The position numbers and the translations under genes were made by a program. From Imbricaverruca yamaguchii (Eukaryota > Arthropoda > Thecostraca > Neoverrucidae): 64,000 nucleotides of DNA. The notes beneath the pieces were generated by a model. That model saw only the letters and a program-made list of their open reading frames with translations. It made no database searches and was not told the origin of the DNA. Numbering within the stretch: position 1 is the first letter of the stretch; each line of letters opens with the position of its first letter. The DNA lies in contig JAOTOL010001477.1 of NCBI GenBank assembly GCA_034440575.1, positions 868,001-932,000 of the forward strand. The letters run 5' to 3'. Positions 44,701 through 57,051 of this stretch are shown here, in pieces.

Positions 44701-45664
44701 GCATGATTAATGACTTGGAAGAGTATCTTTACTTCTCTGTGCTTCATTCTCCCAAACTTTGATTATAAATATTGTGTTACAGCTATTTGTTAGCACATGC
44801 AGTACATAGCTACTTAAGCATTTAAATATTACTGTATGCAGTGTCTGGTTCATGTTGCTTGCTCTGTAAATCTGATGCACTATTTTCTTTAAGCTACAAG
44901 ACTGTCATATCTGTAAATACAGGTGCTCTACATTTGGCCATGAATCTTGTCTCTGGGCAACATGAGACTTGAGAATTTGGAGAGCCAACCAGGTGAGAGA
45001 ATGTATGCTTTCCTATGCATTGTTGTTTCCAAACCCTTCATCTATCCTGTCACAACCACGAGAACACTTTTTAGACTACCACCCACAAGATGAAACACGT
45101 CAATTATCTATAGCAACAGTTGTAACTGTTGATGGATTCCGAACCAGCATGCAAGCATATGATGCTTAAGATATTGGACATGGTAGCATAACAGGGTACC
45201 TAGGTACCTAGGTACCTACCGGTTGAATCCAGATGGTCTAAGTGGCTTTCATTGAGCGTTAAAGCTTCATCGCCTCATGGCTACGATGGAACTGGGCAAA
45301 ATGATGGAAAAACCGGTGGGGGTTGGATAATGATCCCAAGCTTCATGTGATTTGCTTGTAATTCAACTACAGAACGTGTTGATTTAAATTGTTCATCACC
45401 ACACAAAATACTTACAGATATTTCTGCGCTATTAGAGCTTTACTGTGACAAGCACCTACTCACCTATGATTTTAACGAGGCCAATAGTTCCACTGCCTTG
45501 CGCCCCACTGTATTGTTTACCATTTGTGAGGCAAACTTTGCGCTGACTGAATGCTTCCATACATCAATCGTGGCGGAAAGATTCCTTTGTTGCTAGAAAA
45601 TAATAACGAGTGTAATCCGACATGTCCTGTTCCTCTGGACTGTGCTTGGCATTAACACACATCC
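44701..45664. other. AT-rich region, no gene recognised
   Basis: Only a short self-complementary run of cctaggtacctaggtacc near 45198-45220 stands out. Confidence 0.5.
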
Positions 45665-45874
45665 TCAACAACGGTCAACGTAGCGGCTGGTCACCATTGG
45701 TGCATACAATATTAACTTTTGGTCGATTACTTCGGTAAGATTGCATTCAGAGCGAACAATTGCATTGGGCAGAGCCCCTCTGCCCAATCTGTCCATTCTG
45801 TATTTCATAGCCTGTTCTCTTGACAACGCCAGAGGCCCGAGCGTTATCAAAGAATCATGTGATGCCGGTGGCAT
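45665..45874 (-). other. Possible first exon or small ORF (69 codons)
   Basis: ATG at 45874 opens MPPASHDSLITLGPLALSRE followed by QAMKYRMDRLGRGALPNAIV. The composition is more gene-like than its surroundings and a weak donor (ACC GAA|gtaatc) is possible. No family recognised. Confidence 0.3.
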
Positions 45875-45929
45875 TTTATCTGATGGGTTTATGTTCGCGT
45901 CGTTGGTGTAGTTGATTCCCGCCTCTCAT

Positions 45930-46069
45930 CCGTTTTATATTGTTTTAATATATTTCACAGTTATTCCTAGCTGTGATTAAGAAAGTGAAGCTCTGGACTC
46001 TGTTTGCTTCGTGCTTTCTCGACACGGTCAAAGCAACGCAGGATATCAATCTTCAATATTTTGTCTTGG
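45930..46069 (+). other. Possible 5' exon of the V-ATPase e transcript
   Basis: A GC-balanced stretch ends at a good donor (GTC TTG|gtgagt, 46070). The next + strand gene is V-ATPase subunit e, whose coding exon at 49063 begins just after an acceptor and so needs an upstream 5' exon. Linking the two is inference. Confidence 0.25.
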
Positions 46070-46337
46070 TGAGTGCCCAACAATGGAAACGTTTGCGCTT
46101 TAAGGTGTTTTGGCGAATTTTCAAGTTTGTATTCCCCGTTACACCGTTTATGAACCGAATTGCGACGACGTGACCACTCATTTCCACTGTGAATGTTATG
46201 AGATAGGCACCATGTTCACTAAATTTGTACTGTAGTCTCATGAATTCTTGTAATTTATTTTTCCAATGCCATGTTTATGGATGTGACAAAGATGGTTGGA
46301 CCACTCATTTTCTATACAAATACTTTTCAGGTTGTGA

Positions 46338-46539
46338 GCAAAATAAATAAGGGGATGATTAGTCTAGGGGTAAGTTACCTGTCTCACAATTGAAACTTCA
46401 TGGGTTTGAGTCTCACCTGTCACTACTCTTCGCCCACAACCAATCGGGCGACCAATAGGTGTGAGAGATTGGCAACGCTACATAATTCAACTGTCGATGT
46501 GCAGTAAAACCAGTAATGTATGAATGCAAAATAAATAAG
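46338..46539 (+). repeat. tRNA-derived SINE, 14-bp TSD
   Basis: Same family, more diverged head. The direct repeat gcaaaataaataag lies at 46338-46351 and 46526-46539. Confidence 0.93.
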
Positions 46540-48189
46540 AAAATTTGTTTGGGGTTAGGTAGCATATCAGCATGAAAGGCAGTACTCCAAATATGAAAAT
46601 TAAGTGCAACATAAATTAACCTAACCTAGCTTTGGTTCCAGTTAAACAACACAAAATTTGACCATGAAATTTGAGAAGAAAAATGTCAAACAATTTTTCT
46701 TAATGTTTCTGGACACAAAAGGACTCTAGATGTTGACATGCCCCTAAACTCCAATCCACCACCACTTAATGTTTCCTGAACAAAAGCAGCCTAAATTGAC
46801 AACACACTTCAAGAAAAACAAGTTAGATTTTTTCCATTTTCTTGAAATATTTGTGAATTATTTTCCAACTTAAAAAAAAACTAAATTAACCTAACCAAAC
46901 CTAAATCATTTGATTGCTTTATGGATGCAAAATGTATTCAAAACTTGTCTTGTGAACAGCTTAAGGTATGATAGCATGCCATGACCTAGATACCTACTAG
47001 GTACCTAGGTAGGTGCCCAAATGCCTACTTAGTCCTAGGTGCATATCAGTAGATCAACGGTTAAGCTGAGTGGTAAGCCAGAGGTATGGATTCCCAGCTG
47101 TGCCCACCCTTCCTGCCATGGTGAGAGGCAGGTGACACCAGATGGCCTTGGCTGCTTAACATGTTAGGTCACAATATCCAACCAAAAGTTGGGGGAAATT
47201 CAAACATTTTTATCCCACATTTCCAAATGAAAAAAAAATATAACTAACCTGACTTGCTCCAGCCAACCTAACTGCTTTATAGGAAAATAATTTCAAATAC
47301 AAAATTGACAGGTTTTTTCAATGTAGAACAAAAACATGACTTCATCTAACCAAACCTAACACCATTGTTTGGTTTGCGGAAGTAGAATGTGTGTAAGGCT
47401 TGTCTCATGAACACCTAAAAGCACATGCACAATTATACTGGCCAGAGGTATTGTATTCTTAAGTGTTTAAAAGACATGTTCTGGGACAAAGGATTATTTG
47501 GTGCATGTGGCAAGAGCAGCTTGTTACATTTTAGCATTTACTGATTCATCACCCAATTACTGATAACTTAGCTGAATTTCTTCTTGCACAACCAAAATTT
47601 CAGGATTGCTCATGAGGAATGTTGCCACCAGGAATGTTGTCAGACTACAAGATGGTATTTATGATGGAAAGTGTCCTTCAGATCATGGTCATCACCATGC
47701 AGTGGAGCATGATGTGCCATGTCCCTTCTTCCCTTGGTCTGGTCAGGCTGTATGGAAATCAATGGGGAGCTTGGTGAAAAGTCTGCCTTAAGAACAGTCA
47801 CACCTCTTATAACGCCACAAGGATGGACCCTTGGACAGTCACACCTCTTATAAGGCCATGAGGATGGACCCTTGGAAGGCCTCTCAGGAAAAAAGAAAAC
47901 ATTGGAGATGCCTCTGCTTCAAACATTTATTGAGTTCAAGATGATGAAGGCAGAGGAAAAGGGATAAACATACCCAGATAATTCATGAGATGTCTGGAAA
48001 GGTGGTGTCATCAACAAGTGGCTGCTCCCACTTGTGGAGTTTCCTGCCTTCGAACAATTGCATATGGTGCTCTTGGATGGTCTTGCAATTCAGGGGTGAC
48101 GATTTTCTACCTATCTCTGAAGGCCTAGTGTAAATTTTTTAACTAGGTGTTCAGCCACTCCCGAGTGGTCCTGCCATATCATGCTGCTC
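46540..48189. other. AT-rich intergenic DNA with dispersed repeats
   Basis: Contains several ctaaccaaacctaac tracts, another cctaggtacctag palindrome cluster (47000-47040) and a 37-bp direct duplication at 47798-47872 (cagtcacacctcttataa). No gene recognised. Confidence 0.5.
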
Positions 48190-49010
48190 CTGTAACCGGA
48201 CAAATGTGTGTAAAGCAAAGGTATGTATGGCAGATGTACGTAAGTGCAGATGTACGTATGACAATTGTATGTAAGTGCAGATGTATGTATGGCTAATGAC
48301 GTATGGCCAATGCACGTATTGTATGGCCAATGACGTATGGCTAATGTACGTAAGCATAAATGTACGTATGGGAAACGTACATATGCGCAAATGTGTGTAA
48401 ACATAATTGTACGTAAATACAATGTATGTATGTACGTATGCGCAAAAGTACTTATGCTCAAAATGTATGCAAGTGCAATTGTATGTATGCTCAAAATAAT
48501 ACGTATGCACACAAATACGTAAGCGCAAAAACTGCGCGTGACAATTGTACGTAAGTGGAGATATGCGTATGTTAAAGTTACTTGAGCTCAAATGTACGTA
48601 AGGGCGAATGTCTGTATGGCATATGCACCTAACCAAATGTGCTTAAACGTAAAAGCACGTATGCCTAAATGTACGTACATTGGTTCACACATATATTTGT
48701 TCTTACATACTTTTACGTTTGCGTACTGTTGCTCTTGGGCATTTTCGCGCTTAAGTACCTTTGCGCTTACATACATTTGTGTTTAGGTACAATTTCATTT
48801 ACACTTACACTATTTACATTTACACTATGTATATTTGTGCTTACGTACATTTGTGTATGTATACATTTGCGCATACGCACATAGTTACGTTACGTACGCA
48901 TAGTTACATAGTTACGCACATAGTTACGTATAGCACATGGTTACGTGCATTCGCTTACGTACATCTCCCATACGTACATTTTTCCTTACGTACATTTGCC
49001 CTATAATCTG
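48190..49010. repeat. 16-nt palindromic array, block 2, ~0.8 kb
   Basis: Same unit as 40370-41990, in complementary orientation until about 48680 and in the other orientation after that. It shares the longer junction word ggcatatgcacctaaccaaa with block 1. It ends about 40 nt before the acceptor of the V-ATPase e exon. Confidence 0.92.
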
Positions 49011-49062
49011 ATGCTACATGTCACCGTTTTATATCTTGGCGATGTTGTTTCAGATTATCAGG

Positions 49063-49308
49063 ATGGGTGTGGATGTGGTTCTGGCGTGCTCCATCTCCGG
49101 CTTCTGGCTGATAGTCGGTGCCGTGCTGCCGTTCTTCGTACCGAAGAGTCCGCACCGCGGCGTGACTCAGTCGTGCCTGATCCTGACGGCGTTCGTCTGT
49201 TGGATGTTCTGGACCTACTGCTACATGGCACAGATGAATCCACTGATTGGACCAGACCTGAAGATCAATGTACTACGACTAGTGAAACGAGAATGGGGAG
49301 ATTTCTAA
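49063..49308 (+). CDS. ATP6V0E: V-type proton ATPase subunit e (Vo sector)
   Basis: An 81-residue hydrophobic protein of the membrane Vo sector of the proton pump. Subunit e is a small, poorly understood component of Vo assembled in the ER. Two membrane helices are evident (about residues 4-24 and 35-54). They are separated by the family motif VPKSPHRGVTQSCLILTAF, and followed by CYMAQMNPLIGP, also diagnostic. Length matches the family (about 80-90 aa). The single coding exon starts nine bases after the acceptor gtttcag, so a 5' UTR intron is likely. The MG start agrees with arthropod homologues. Confidence 0.95.
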   Translation: MGVDVVLACSISGFWLIVGAVLPFFVPKSPHRGVTQSCLILTAFVCWMFWTYCYMAQMNPLIGPDLKINVLRLVKREWGDF

Positions 49309-50997
49309 GACGACAGAAAGAAGTGGTGTTCACATTTTGTCAGTGATGGGAGAGCTAATCTGGAAATAGTGAAGATGCATTGGCGTGCGACGCTTCTGTA
49401 GCTCTGGGTTGTGGCTGCCAACATATCAGTGTGTATATGTAGCCAAAGAATTGTGGGACGTTGTGGCTATGTTATGCCATGATGTTACAACTAAACCAAT
49501 TGTAAATAGTGGTTCGGATGTTGTGTATTTAATCTCATGTTAGCCATGCTTGATTTACCATTATTGTTTTACTGGATCGAATGCCAAGGAAAGGGCATGA
49601 CAGTCCAAAGCAGCACATGCAAGGGACGACAAATGAACCCAGTGCTGCATGTGCCAGCATTTAATTCTGCATGCATGAGTATATTAGGGGCATGGCCGAT
49701 TTCGGCTGATCATATGTGCCCTGCCTGGTGATATTTTGTTTTTGGTATATTGTACTTCTACAGCAATCAGGGTGTGTATCAATGTTTTACCATGTGGCTT
49801 GCCATTATAAATAAAGGGGCATTTTTAAACGTTCTGAGAGCTAATCTAAATATGATTTTCTTGCGTGAAAGACTGAGGGAGAGTCATTCAGAATCATCAC
49901 TACTACAAAGCCATGTGCTGTAAGACACCAGACGATTATAATCGCATTCCCTTTAGCGATGCTGGGACAGACAGCACCAAAGTCTGTCTCCCCCCACCCC
50001 CCGGGCTGATATATTTGGGGAATAGTTTTCTAGATGTAATTAAGCTTTGGGCCCTTCTCTGATTGCTGAATTTTAACTGCTTTAAACTTGCCTTCTGGAT
50101 GCAAAATGGTAAACTTATTCACTGCAACGCAATCCTATAAAGCAATTGGAATTAAACTCGGCCTTCTTTTTGCTGATGTTCATAATCCGTAGTTTCCAGA
50201 TTTTTTTATAAGAGCACTTCGTTCCACCCCAAGATTCCACCGAACTCCAGTTTGCGACTATTTAAGAACTTTGTTCGAAATGACACCCAACCATGACAAA
50301 TTCCATACTCTTACCCGACACATTTTCTAGTAACTTTCAATACCTGTCACCCTGCTTCAAAATTCAAGATATACAAGAAAAATCCAACAACAAAATGTAT
50401 CCGATGACGAAACAGCACCAGTATGTTGAGTAATATCCAATACCTCTGAAAAAGAGCAGTATTTTAACGCAAATAGTATAGTAGGTTGCTGGACTCTCAT
50501 ACAGTACATAATCGTCCTGCATCGCATTCTGAAACGTATTATGCTGTTCCAGTTTCGTTCAGAATATTTAACTGTTTACATAATATTTTAGCAGCAATTC
50601 CCCTCCACCACCAAGAAGGAAACCATTGGGACTGCCCCCCGGCTCGCCTACTCCGTAGTTGGCTTGATCATCTTCCAATTGACGCTATTTCGCCCGACAG
50701 CCAACTAAGGAAGTCTAGTACACAATTGTACATCGGGTATCAGCAAATTGCACTATATTTGGGTGTTACATTCACACATAACATCAAAAGGAATGTATGT
50801 TACTTCATGCAAAGTAACATTCCGCAAGATGTGAAAGCCTTGCAAGCTGCAGCATGTCAAAACATCATCGTACAAGCTCCATCGATGAAAAACACGATCC
50901 TTGCATTACAAGTCCAGCTCACGCCGAGCCACATCGTGGCTAAACGGACTAAGTAAACATTAGACATCAAACAGCTGTCGGCCGGCTTCAATATCCG
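49309..50997. other. V-ATPase e 3' UTR and intergenic DNA
   Basis: A likely poly(A) signal AATAAA lies at 49810-49815, implying a ~0.5 kb 3' UTR. The remainder probably includes the 3' UTR of the bublin gene on the - strand. The ORF at 50486-50956 has no protein-like features and is treated as chance. Confidence 0.6.
49810..49815 (+). terminator. Poly(A) signal AATAAA of V-ATPase e
   Basis: First canonical hexamer downstream of the stop on this strand, followed by a T-containing stretch. Confidence 0.6.
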
Positions 50998-51324
50998 CTA
51001 ACTGGGCTGCTTAGCCGAGCTCTCACTGTTACCGGCGCTATCATCCGACTCGGGCGCTTTGTTTTTCTGTAGGAATTCCAGCAACCTCTGTTGCAGGTTG
51101 TCATTCTTCTGTTCAAATTCGTCCAGTGCCACGTTCAGAAAATCCAACTGAGAGTTGAGCCGTTCTAACTCGGCCCGCTCGCCCTCTGTCATCCCACCCA
51201 GCTCATCATCCTCGTCTTCATCGACGAGCTCTCCCTCAGGCTGCTGTGTATGGTTGTCCTTGTTTTCTTCACAATCATCCTCTTTGTAGTCGTTAGGTTC
51301 TCTTCGTTCCCCATTGTTTGCCAT
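50998..51324 (-). CDS. BBLN: Bublin coiled-coil protein (UPF0184 family)
   Basis: A 108-residue acidic protein. The N-terminal half is charged and disordered (EDDCEENKD, DEDEDDELGG). It is followed by a coiled coil at about residues 50-90 containing ERLNSQLDFLNVALDEFEQ and KNDNLQQRLLEFLQKN, then a Ser/Glu-rich tail. 'L..LN..LD..EQKNDNL..RL.E.L' is the signature of UPF0184/C9orf16-type proteins, which in animals associate with intermediate filaments. The start at 51324 has a good context (A at -3, G at +4); an in-frame ATG at 51381 would add 19 residues. No intron interrupts the coding part. Confidence 0.9.
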   Translation of the reverse strand: MANNGERREPNDYKEDDCEENKDNHTQQPEGELVDEDEDDELGGMTEGERAELERLNSQLDFLNVALDEFEQKNDNLQQRLLEFLQKNKAPESDDSAGNSESSAKQPS

Positions 51325-51381
51325 GCTCACAGTGTACATTGATCCCAGCACCTGGCGATGAGGCAACATGTTCAGTTGCAT

Positions 51382-53072
51382 ACCTTAGTCATTTTGTTTT
51401 TTTCTGTGCATCATCTGTATCGCACCACACAAACATCTGCGTGATCTACATGATGACTCTGAAGTAACAGACACCTGTTTATTTATTTAAAAGCCATCAC
51501 CCAACATTAAGTGACCAGAGCACTCTTCGCCCTCACACCCCAGAAGAAAAACATTACACTTTCTGCTAACCTATTAATTTTGCATCATCAGAATTAGTTC
51601 AGATAATGAAGGGTGTGGGATATAGTTTCTTAAATAGAAAGATATAGTACAAGAGAAGTATAGGGTTAAGCAGGTTGCTAAAAAGTGAAAGGTAAAAAGT
51701 GAGGAGCAAACAAGGTTTTCAATTTGCAAAACAGGCTAGGGAGGCACAGAGCCTAAAGTCTGTTCCCAGTTGTGTGCCAAGAAGTCACCAAAGGTGACAA
51801 GAAAAGAAGAAGTAAATTTCTGAATGTGAACACTGGATCAATGACCAAAACATGATAATGTATAGATTCATTTTGCACATATCAGCCAAGATTATTTTAC
51901 CACAACTTGGTAATGAACTAAGTGAAAAGGAATACATTGTGCATGGTTGTGTACATTGTGCATTGTACATTGGTACATTGTGCCCATCTCACAATCAAAA
52001 GGTTTTGGTTGTCTCAAAGTCTCACCTGTCACTACTCTGCCTGCTGCCAATCAGCATTAAATATTGGCTATGCTACATGACTTGACAGTCTATGTGTCAT
52101 ACAACCACTAACCAACCTTCTCAAAGCATTGGGGCTATAAGCTGTAGACCTGTGCCTATGATGTCATAAATTATATTGACCACATTTGACTTGAAGCTTG
52201 TGTAAAGAAAATAAGTGGTCATATTGTGTTAATCATGTTTAAAAAAAGCATGGCATCCAAAAAACAAGTTTTGAAAAATAAGCCTGTCTTGATCAATATA
52301 TTTACTGCCAACACAGGGGCTAAGTTTGGCTAAGCTAGGTTAGTTTGTGTTCTTCGGACTTTTCTAGTAAGCTAGACAAGCATTGGACAACAAAAATTTA
52401 CATTAAAAAAGTCTATTTGTTTTCTTCCATAGCAGGTCATGCCATGTCCATAACTAAATCATGTTAGGTTCAGTTAGTTTATTAATTGAATTTTTTAAAT
52501 AACTTTAATTTTCCCTTTTTAAATAATGTTTTATTGCATTGAAGGTTAGGCTAGGTTATGATATGATTTGCAGTGGAAATGAGTGGTTGCATGAGGTTCA
52601 GCACACTCACAAGCACTGCATGACAAACACAAATACAGAAATATAATATTACCTTGTTCAAACTGCAACTTTATCCTCAGCCCCATTTGAAAATTATTTG
52701 TGTTTGCCAACTGAAAAGTAAGCATTTCCAGAAGAAATGAGTGGTCATACCATGCTAACAACATCCATAATAAGCATTGCATTGGAAAGTAAACAACTAA
52801 AAAATGTCTCAGAGCAAATTTACCCAACCGGCTAACCTGACCTAACCCCAAATGATTTGCAATGCATTAGTTTATTGCAGACTAGGTACTAGCCATTAGA
52901 AAGCACTTCACCATCGACACTACCTACATCTAGGTGTGCAGCTTTCTATCCTTTTGATGAGGAAGCTTCCATTTCCCAGTGTCAGCGCGGTAAACAGTGG
53001 TGCTTTGGTGTCGTAGGGCGAACCGACTGCCGGCTCATTTTGCGCCCAATGCCAGTCAAGTCGTGAAGAAGA
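51382..53072. other. Intergenic DNA with SINE remnant and dispersed repeats
   Basis: Holds a diverged SINE (51970-52125) and copies of an AT-rich dispersed family with agtggtcat..catg (52215, 52565, 52738). No gene recognised. Confidence 0.5.
51970..52125 (+). repeat. Diverged SINE, 5' truncated
   Basis: It keeps ctcacctgtcactactctg, the 'ccaatc' body and the accaacc tail, but lacks the first part of the tRNA-like head. Confidence 0.8.
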
Positions 53073-53133
53073 ATGTCGGCGAATACGCGTGTGATAACCT
53101 TAGTTAACTGCACCAACCTGCCCAACGAACAAG
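53073..53133 (+). CDS. Possible first coding exon, unknown + strand gene
   Basis: ATG in good context (agaagaATGTCG) opens MSANTRVITLVNCTNLPNEQ and reaches donor CAA G|gtagta. The upstream 100 bases are GC-richer than their surroundings, as at a start region. I cannot identify the family or the following exon with confidence. Confidence 0.4.
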
Positions 53134-53388
53134 GTAGTATGGTAGGATTAAATCCAGTTCAATTGATGTCCAAATCAAACCAGTCTTTTAGTAAAATACA
53201 AGCACAAACAAACTGAAATAATTGGAGGCAGCTTACTACCACTGTATGTATGCGCTACATTGCAATATACTGCGCCAGGTTAGCCACGTGCTATTCCTGC
53301 CAAATGTCACGAGCGTTTAGTTGGGTGTCAAAATGAAGGTATCTTGGGCTTAGCTGGGAGTCAAAGTAAAGGTATCTCAGGTGCCCCT

Positions 53389-54095
53389 GATTTTTTTCCC
53401 AATGCGCGGAAGCTACAGGGCGCATTTAATTGGTTGATGAGCCTGAGGCGTGACGTCATTATCTCTGGTACCCAGAGTGCATCATGTTAGCTCCATTTGT
53501 CGCGTCGGCGGAAATTAGGATGGTTTTGAAGTGGCATGGTTAGGTTTGGTTTGGTCATGATACATAGGTGAAATATTCTGTAGCGATTAGTTTTTTTTTT
53601 TCTTCAAAGGATAATATGCCCGAGGCTTGCTAACCGACGGCTTACAAGTGCTGGTGAAGCAGATATGGACAAAAAAGTACACCTTTCTAGCATAAAATGG
53701 AATATTTCAATCCAGGATTGCAGCGAAGTTTGATTTTAGCACCACGGATTTCTTATCCTTTTGAACAAAAAACATTATAGGTACTTACATCATGTGTCTA
53801 CCTCACGCGGTGTACCCACGTGCAAAAGTAAAAGATCGCCGGTTCAGGTTAGGGTTGCTTGAACAATTACACTGGCTTCTTCCAAGTCTCTTTCTCTCAC
53901 AATTCAGTCTCTTACAGCTTCAAGGGAACTCAGACCATACGCATCCGTTGCTAAACGAGACGAATTCAAATTTCCGATGACGCGACGAATGGGGCTAACA
54001 GATGATGCACTCTGGGTACTAGAGATAATGACGTGACGCCGCAGGCCCATCAACCAATAAAATGCGTCCTGTAGCTTCCGGGTATTGGGAAAAAA
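53389..54095. mobile_element. ~0.7-kb element with ~130-bp terminal inverted repeats
   Basis: 53389-53519 and 53966-54095 are inverted copies (ends cccaat...ggaagctacagg / cctgtagcttccgggtattggg; inner gtgcatcat and tcgcgtc). The interior has no transposase ORF, so a MITE-type nonautonomous DNA element is likely. No target-site duplication was verified. Confidence 0.8.
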
Positions 54096-56299
54096 TACCA
54101 CGCTTTCGCCCCTCGCCTTCGACTTTGCTCCTTCTCCACGGGGCGCACGGCACTTTCGTTTACCGACTTCTCCGCAGGCGACGGTTTGCGATCAGTACCG
54201 TTCCGTGTTCAGTTCGTCCATTCATTGGAGCTGCATCACTTGGGTGTGCATAGCTTTAAGTTTTCTTCTCCCTATTCAGAAACAGGCAGTATAGGCGACG
54301 ATGTAATGTATTTTAAAGGGTGGATGAATGCCCCCAATGCTCCTAGGTGGCACTGGGGAGACTTTCCCGTCCCATAGCAAATGGTGCCCCCTCCAGGAAC
54401 TCGAGTACTTCCCCGCTACCAACGGATTTTTCAGCCAGTGGCTTTCGGGGTAGATTGCATTCCAGCCCCCCTAGCGTCATGTCCCCATCGGGGGCGGGAG
54501 GGCACGTGCCCAGTGCTCCCTGGCGCTGTATCCCGCCTCTGCCCCCACCCTGTCTTGGATAATTCCAAAATTAGTGTCCACCACATCTTTTGCTATCTCC
54601 ACCTTGTATTAGTCTATTTCGTCCAGATTGATATTTAAAAAAATAAATTATCCCTCCCTCACAATTCATTTGCTAATTCTTTTGACTTCCTGTCGCTTAG
54701 GCCCCATGGCCATGCAACGCCTCTCGCTCATTTGGCAACAAGAATACATCCACGGGAGGAGATATTGCAGTGCTTTGTCTACTGGGAATGGACGCATCTT
54801 AGGCGTCCAGTGACATACAGCTGGGTCTCAGACACGTGCAGGTAGCAGGAATAACGATGTATTTGTGCAACTAACGAGTTCATGGAACTATACAAACGAA
54901 GCGTCGCCAATTGCCACGCTCCTGTAAAGAGTGCTGGTCAAAAACTACCGGTTCTGGTCACCGCTGCACCACAACTGGCGCATAACATATGACACGGCAC
55001 AGCGTCGCCACACCGCATCGACACAGCGATCAACGGCATGGCACAGCAGCCGACCTCGACTACCGAATTATCACAGACAGCGCTGCCGACAGCCAACAGC
55101 GACGGAAAGTCTGACGTCGACTGCCGAGATGGTCGTCTCGACATCCGGTCGACACCACAGGCGGCTACCCTAGAGCTCCCTCCGGCCACGGCCACCGGTC
55201 TCTAGTCATGAGCACAGCAGTTGATCCAGTACCGGTTTCGACATAGCCCCGGCCAGGGACTAGAATTTCGCCGTCAGTACCAATGGTGAGGAGGAATGCT
55301 CGGATGATTTCCACATGCACAACGTTGCGTTTGGGACGCGACCGCCGCGCAGTGGCGACACGACCACCGCGCAGCACCGGATACCTGATTATGTTGCTCG
55401 TCAAATGGGGTTAGTCCAGGTTGTGGGAGGAGCGAGGGGTGTGGGAGGGCAACACTGGCAGCAATATCGATACGGAGCTCCATCAGCTTCATATCGTTTT
55501 GCGATGTGCTCAACCAGATGCTACGCAGTCATCACTCTGACATGGTTAATGGTCACGGAGCATCTGGACATTGTAGGCAGTCAACACGGGAGATTGAACG
55601 CACATGGCGATGGACATAGGGGAGTGTCGCCACTCCCCTAGCGACAGAATCTGAGGACACTCGGCAACTATGCAATGATTTGGGAACTGAAGAAACGTAT
55701 CGGGAAAGGTTGGGGAGATATTAGTCTGGCCCTCTCCATAAACGTATGACTAAACTAATCCGGGTTTTCACATTTACGCAGACCAACACACCAGCCACAA
55801 TATCAAAGGTGAGCCCCACACTTCGCATCAGGGGTCTCGGCTGGAAGGTGTACTTCACACGGCACCTGGCGGTTCAGAGAGCCAGCTAATTTTTTTGTTA
55901 CCACGCTAGGCGTCTCTCTGGCTCCGGCGTGTCCTGACAGCGTTCAGTCACCTTCACATATGGTCTGCGGTCAGAGGCAGCGGAACAGGAATGGGGATTA
56001 CAGGCATACGGTGCACACCCTTGGATCCGGAAATTATCGTTGACCCGATGGTGTTGACTGAAAAGAATCAACAACAAAAACTGCCCGTTGCCGACCACCT
56101 AAATTCTGACATTCCACCACCTATGTCTGTGATCAACGTCTCTACAATACAGTAAAGTCAACACTCTCTCCAACGCCGTTCAGGACGTCTCTCCTGCATG
56201 GCGGGAATGTCTCTCAGGCGTCACCACGTCTCCGACGGCCCAGACTGCCTCTCAGACGCCGGCCGTGGTGGCGTGGACGGCGGCGTCGGCTCGGCGCAC
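54096..56299. other. No gene recognised
   Basis: 2.2 kb, GC-balanced at 54300-55700, with several short overlapping ORFs lacking motifs. Part is presumably the 3' UTR of the - strand coiled-coil gene ending at 56300. Confidence 0.45.
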
Positions 56300-56395
56300 T
56301 CAGAACTTGCAGCCCAGGTACTGGTTGTCCTCGCGGAGTCGCACCACCTCCGCCTGCAGACTCCGGATCACGGCGGCCATGTCGTTCATGCTCGA
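56300..56395 (-). CDS. Coiled-coil protein, last exon
   Basis: Acceptor gttgcag|TCG. 31 codons: SSMNDMAAVIRSLQAEVVRL followed by REDNQYLGCKF, then TGA at 56300-56302. The heptad pattern of a C-terminal coiled coil is clear. A superficial likeness to the C-terminus of NEDD1-type centrosomal proteins exists but is not enough to name it. Confidence 0.75.
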   Translation of the reverse strand, partial: SSMNDMAAVIRSLQAEVVRLREDNQYLGCKF

Positions 56396-56954
56396 CTGCA
56401 ACAGCGGCGCCGGCCGGGTCACGCTACCGTGCGCGCCACAGACGGCCCACCGCGGCGGGAAACCGGCCGAGCCGCGACGTTGACTCGGCGCCGATACAGC
56501 AACACCGGTGCACGTCGAGGGTATGACATCCCACTCCTGGTGCAGCTTATACGCCGTCGTCAGTGAATAGGTTACCTTAATTTATAGTGCGGGTAGAATA
56601 TATCGGAATAGATAGTAAGTGCAACAGCGTATTCCACCTTCTGCACAGCATGTGCGGAGGGCGCACCAGCAGCCGACATATGAGCAATTTCGAATACACG
56701 GGTATAGGCATTCACACAACGCAGTTATAAGCATTGACACAGCACGGTTACAGGCATTCACAACACAGCAAACGTCCCTCACGGCTACTAATGCAGGCTC
56801 CACCAGACGTGTCACAATACAACTCTGGCACAACGCCCTGACACACAGCGAGCCGCGACGCTCGGTGTACAGACAGGACGGGACAACTCACCTGGTGCCA
56901 CACCGAAGGGACGGCACAATTTTCCTGATGCCACATCAACAGATAACGCCTTAC
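56396..56954 (-). other. Intron of the coiled-coil gene
   Basis: 559 bases. At 56700-56775 about three copies of a ~25-nt word (gcattgacacagcacggtta) occur; otherwise nothing. Confidence 0.55.
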
Positions 56955-57051
56955 CTTGACCTCATAGATGTGCTTGCCGAAGCTCCACTGGGTGTTGAAA
57001 TTCTCCTGTCGCATCCCGAGGTACATCTCATCCATCTTTTCTTGCAGACCA
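56955..57051 (-). CDS. Coiled-coil protein, penultimate exon
   Basis: Acceptor tttccag|T completes a phase-2 codon. It encodes GLQEKMDEMYLGMRQENFNT and QWSFGKHIYEVK, ending AAG|gtaagg in phase 0, which fits the last exon. Charged and helical. Confidence 0.75.

Noticed and set aside
45198..45220. cctaggtacctaggtacc as a transposon terminus
   Set aside because: Short self-complementary word also found at 47000 and 61870 without common flanks; treated as simple sequence.
50486..50956. 156-codon + strand ORF
   Set aside because: No motif or codon bias; lies antisense to the probable 3' UTR of the bublin gene.
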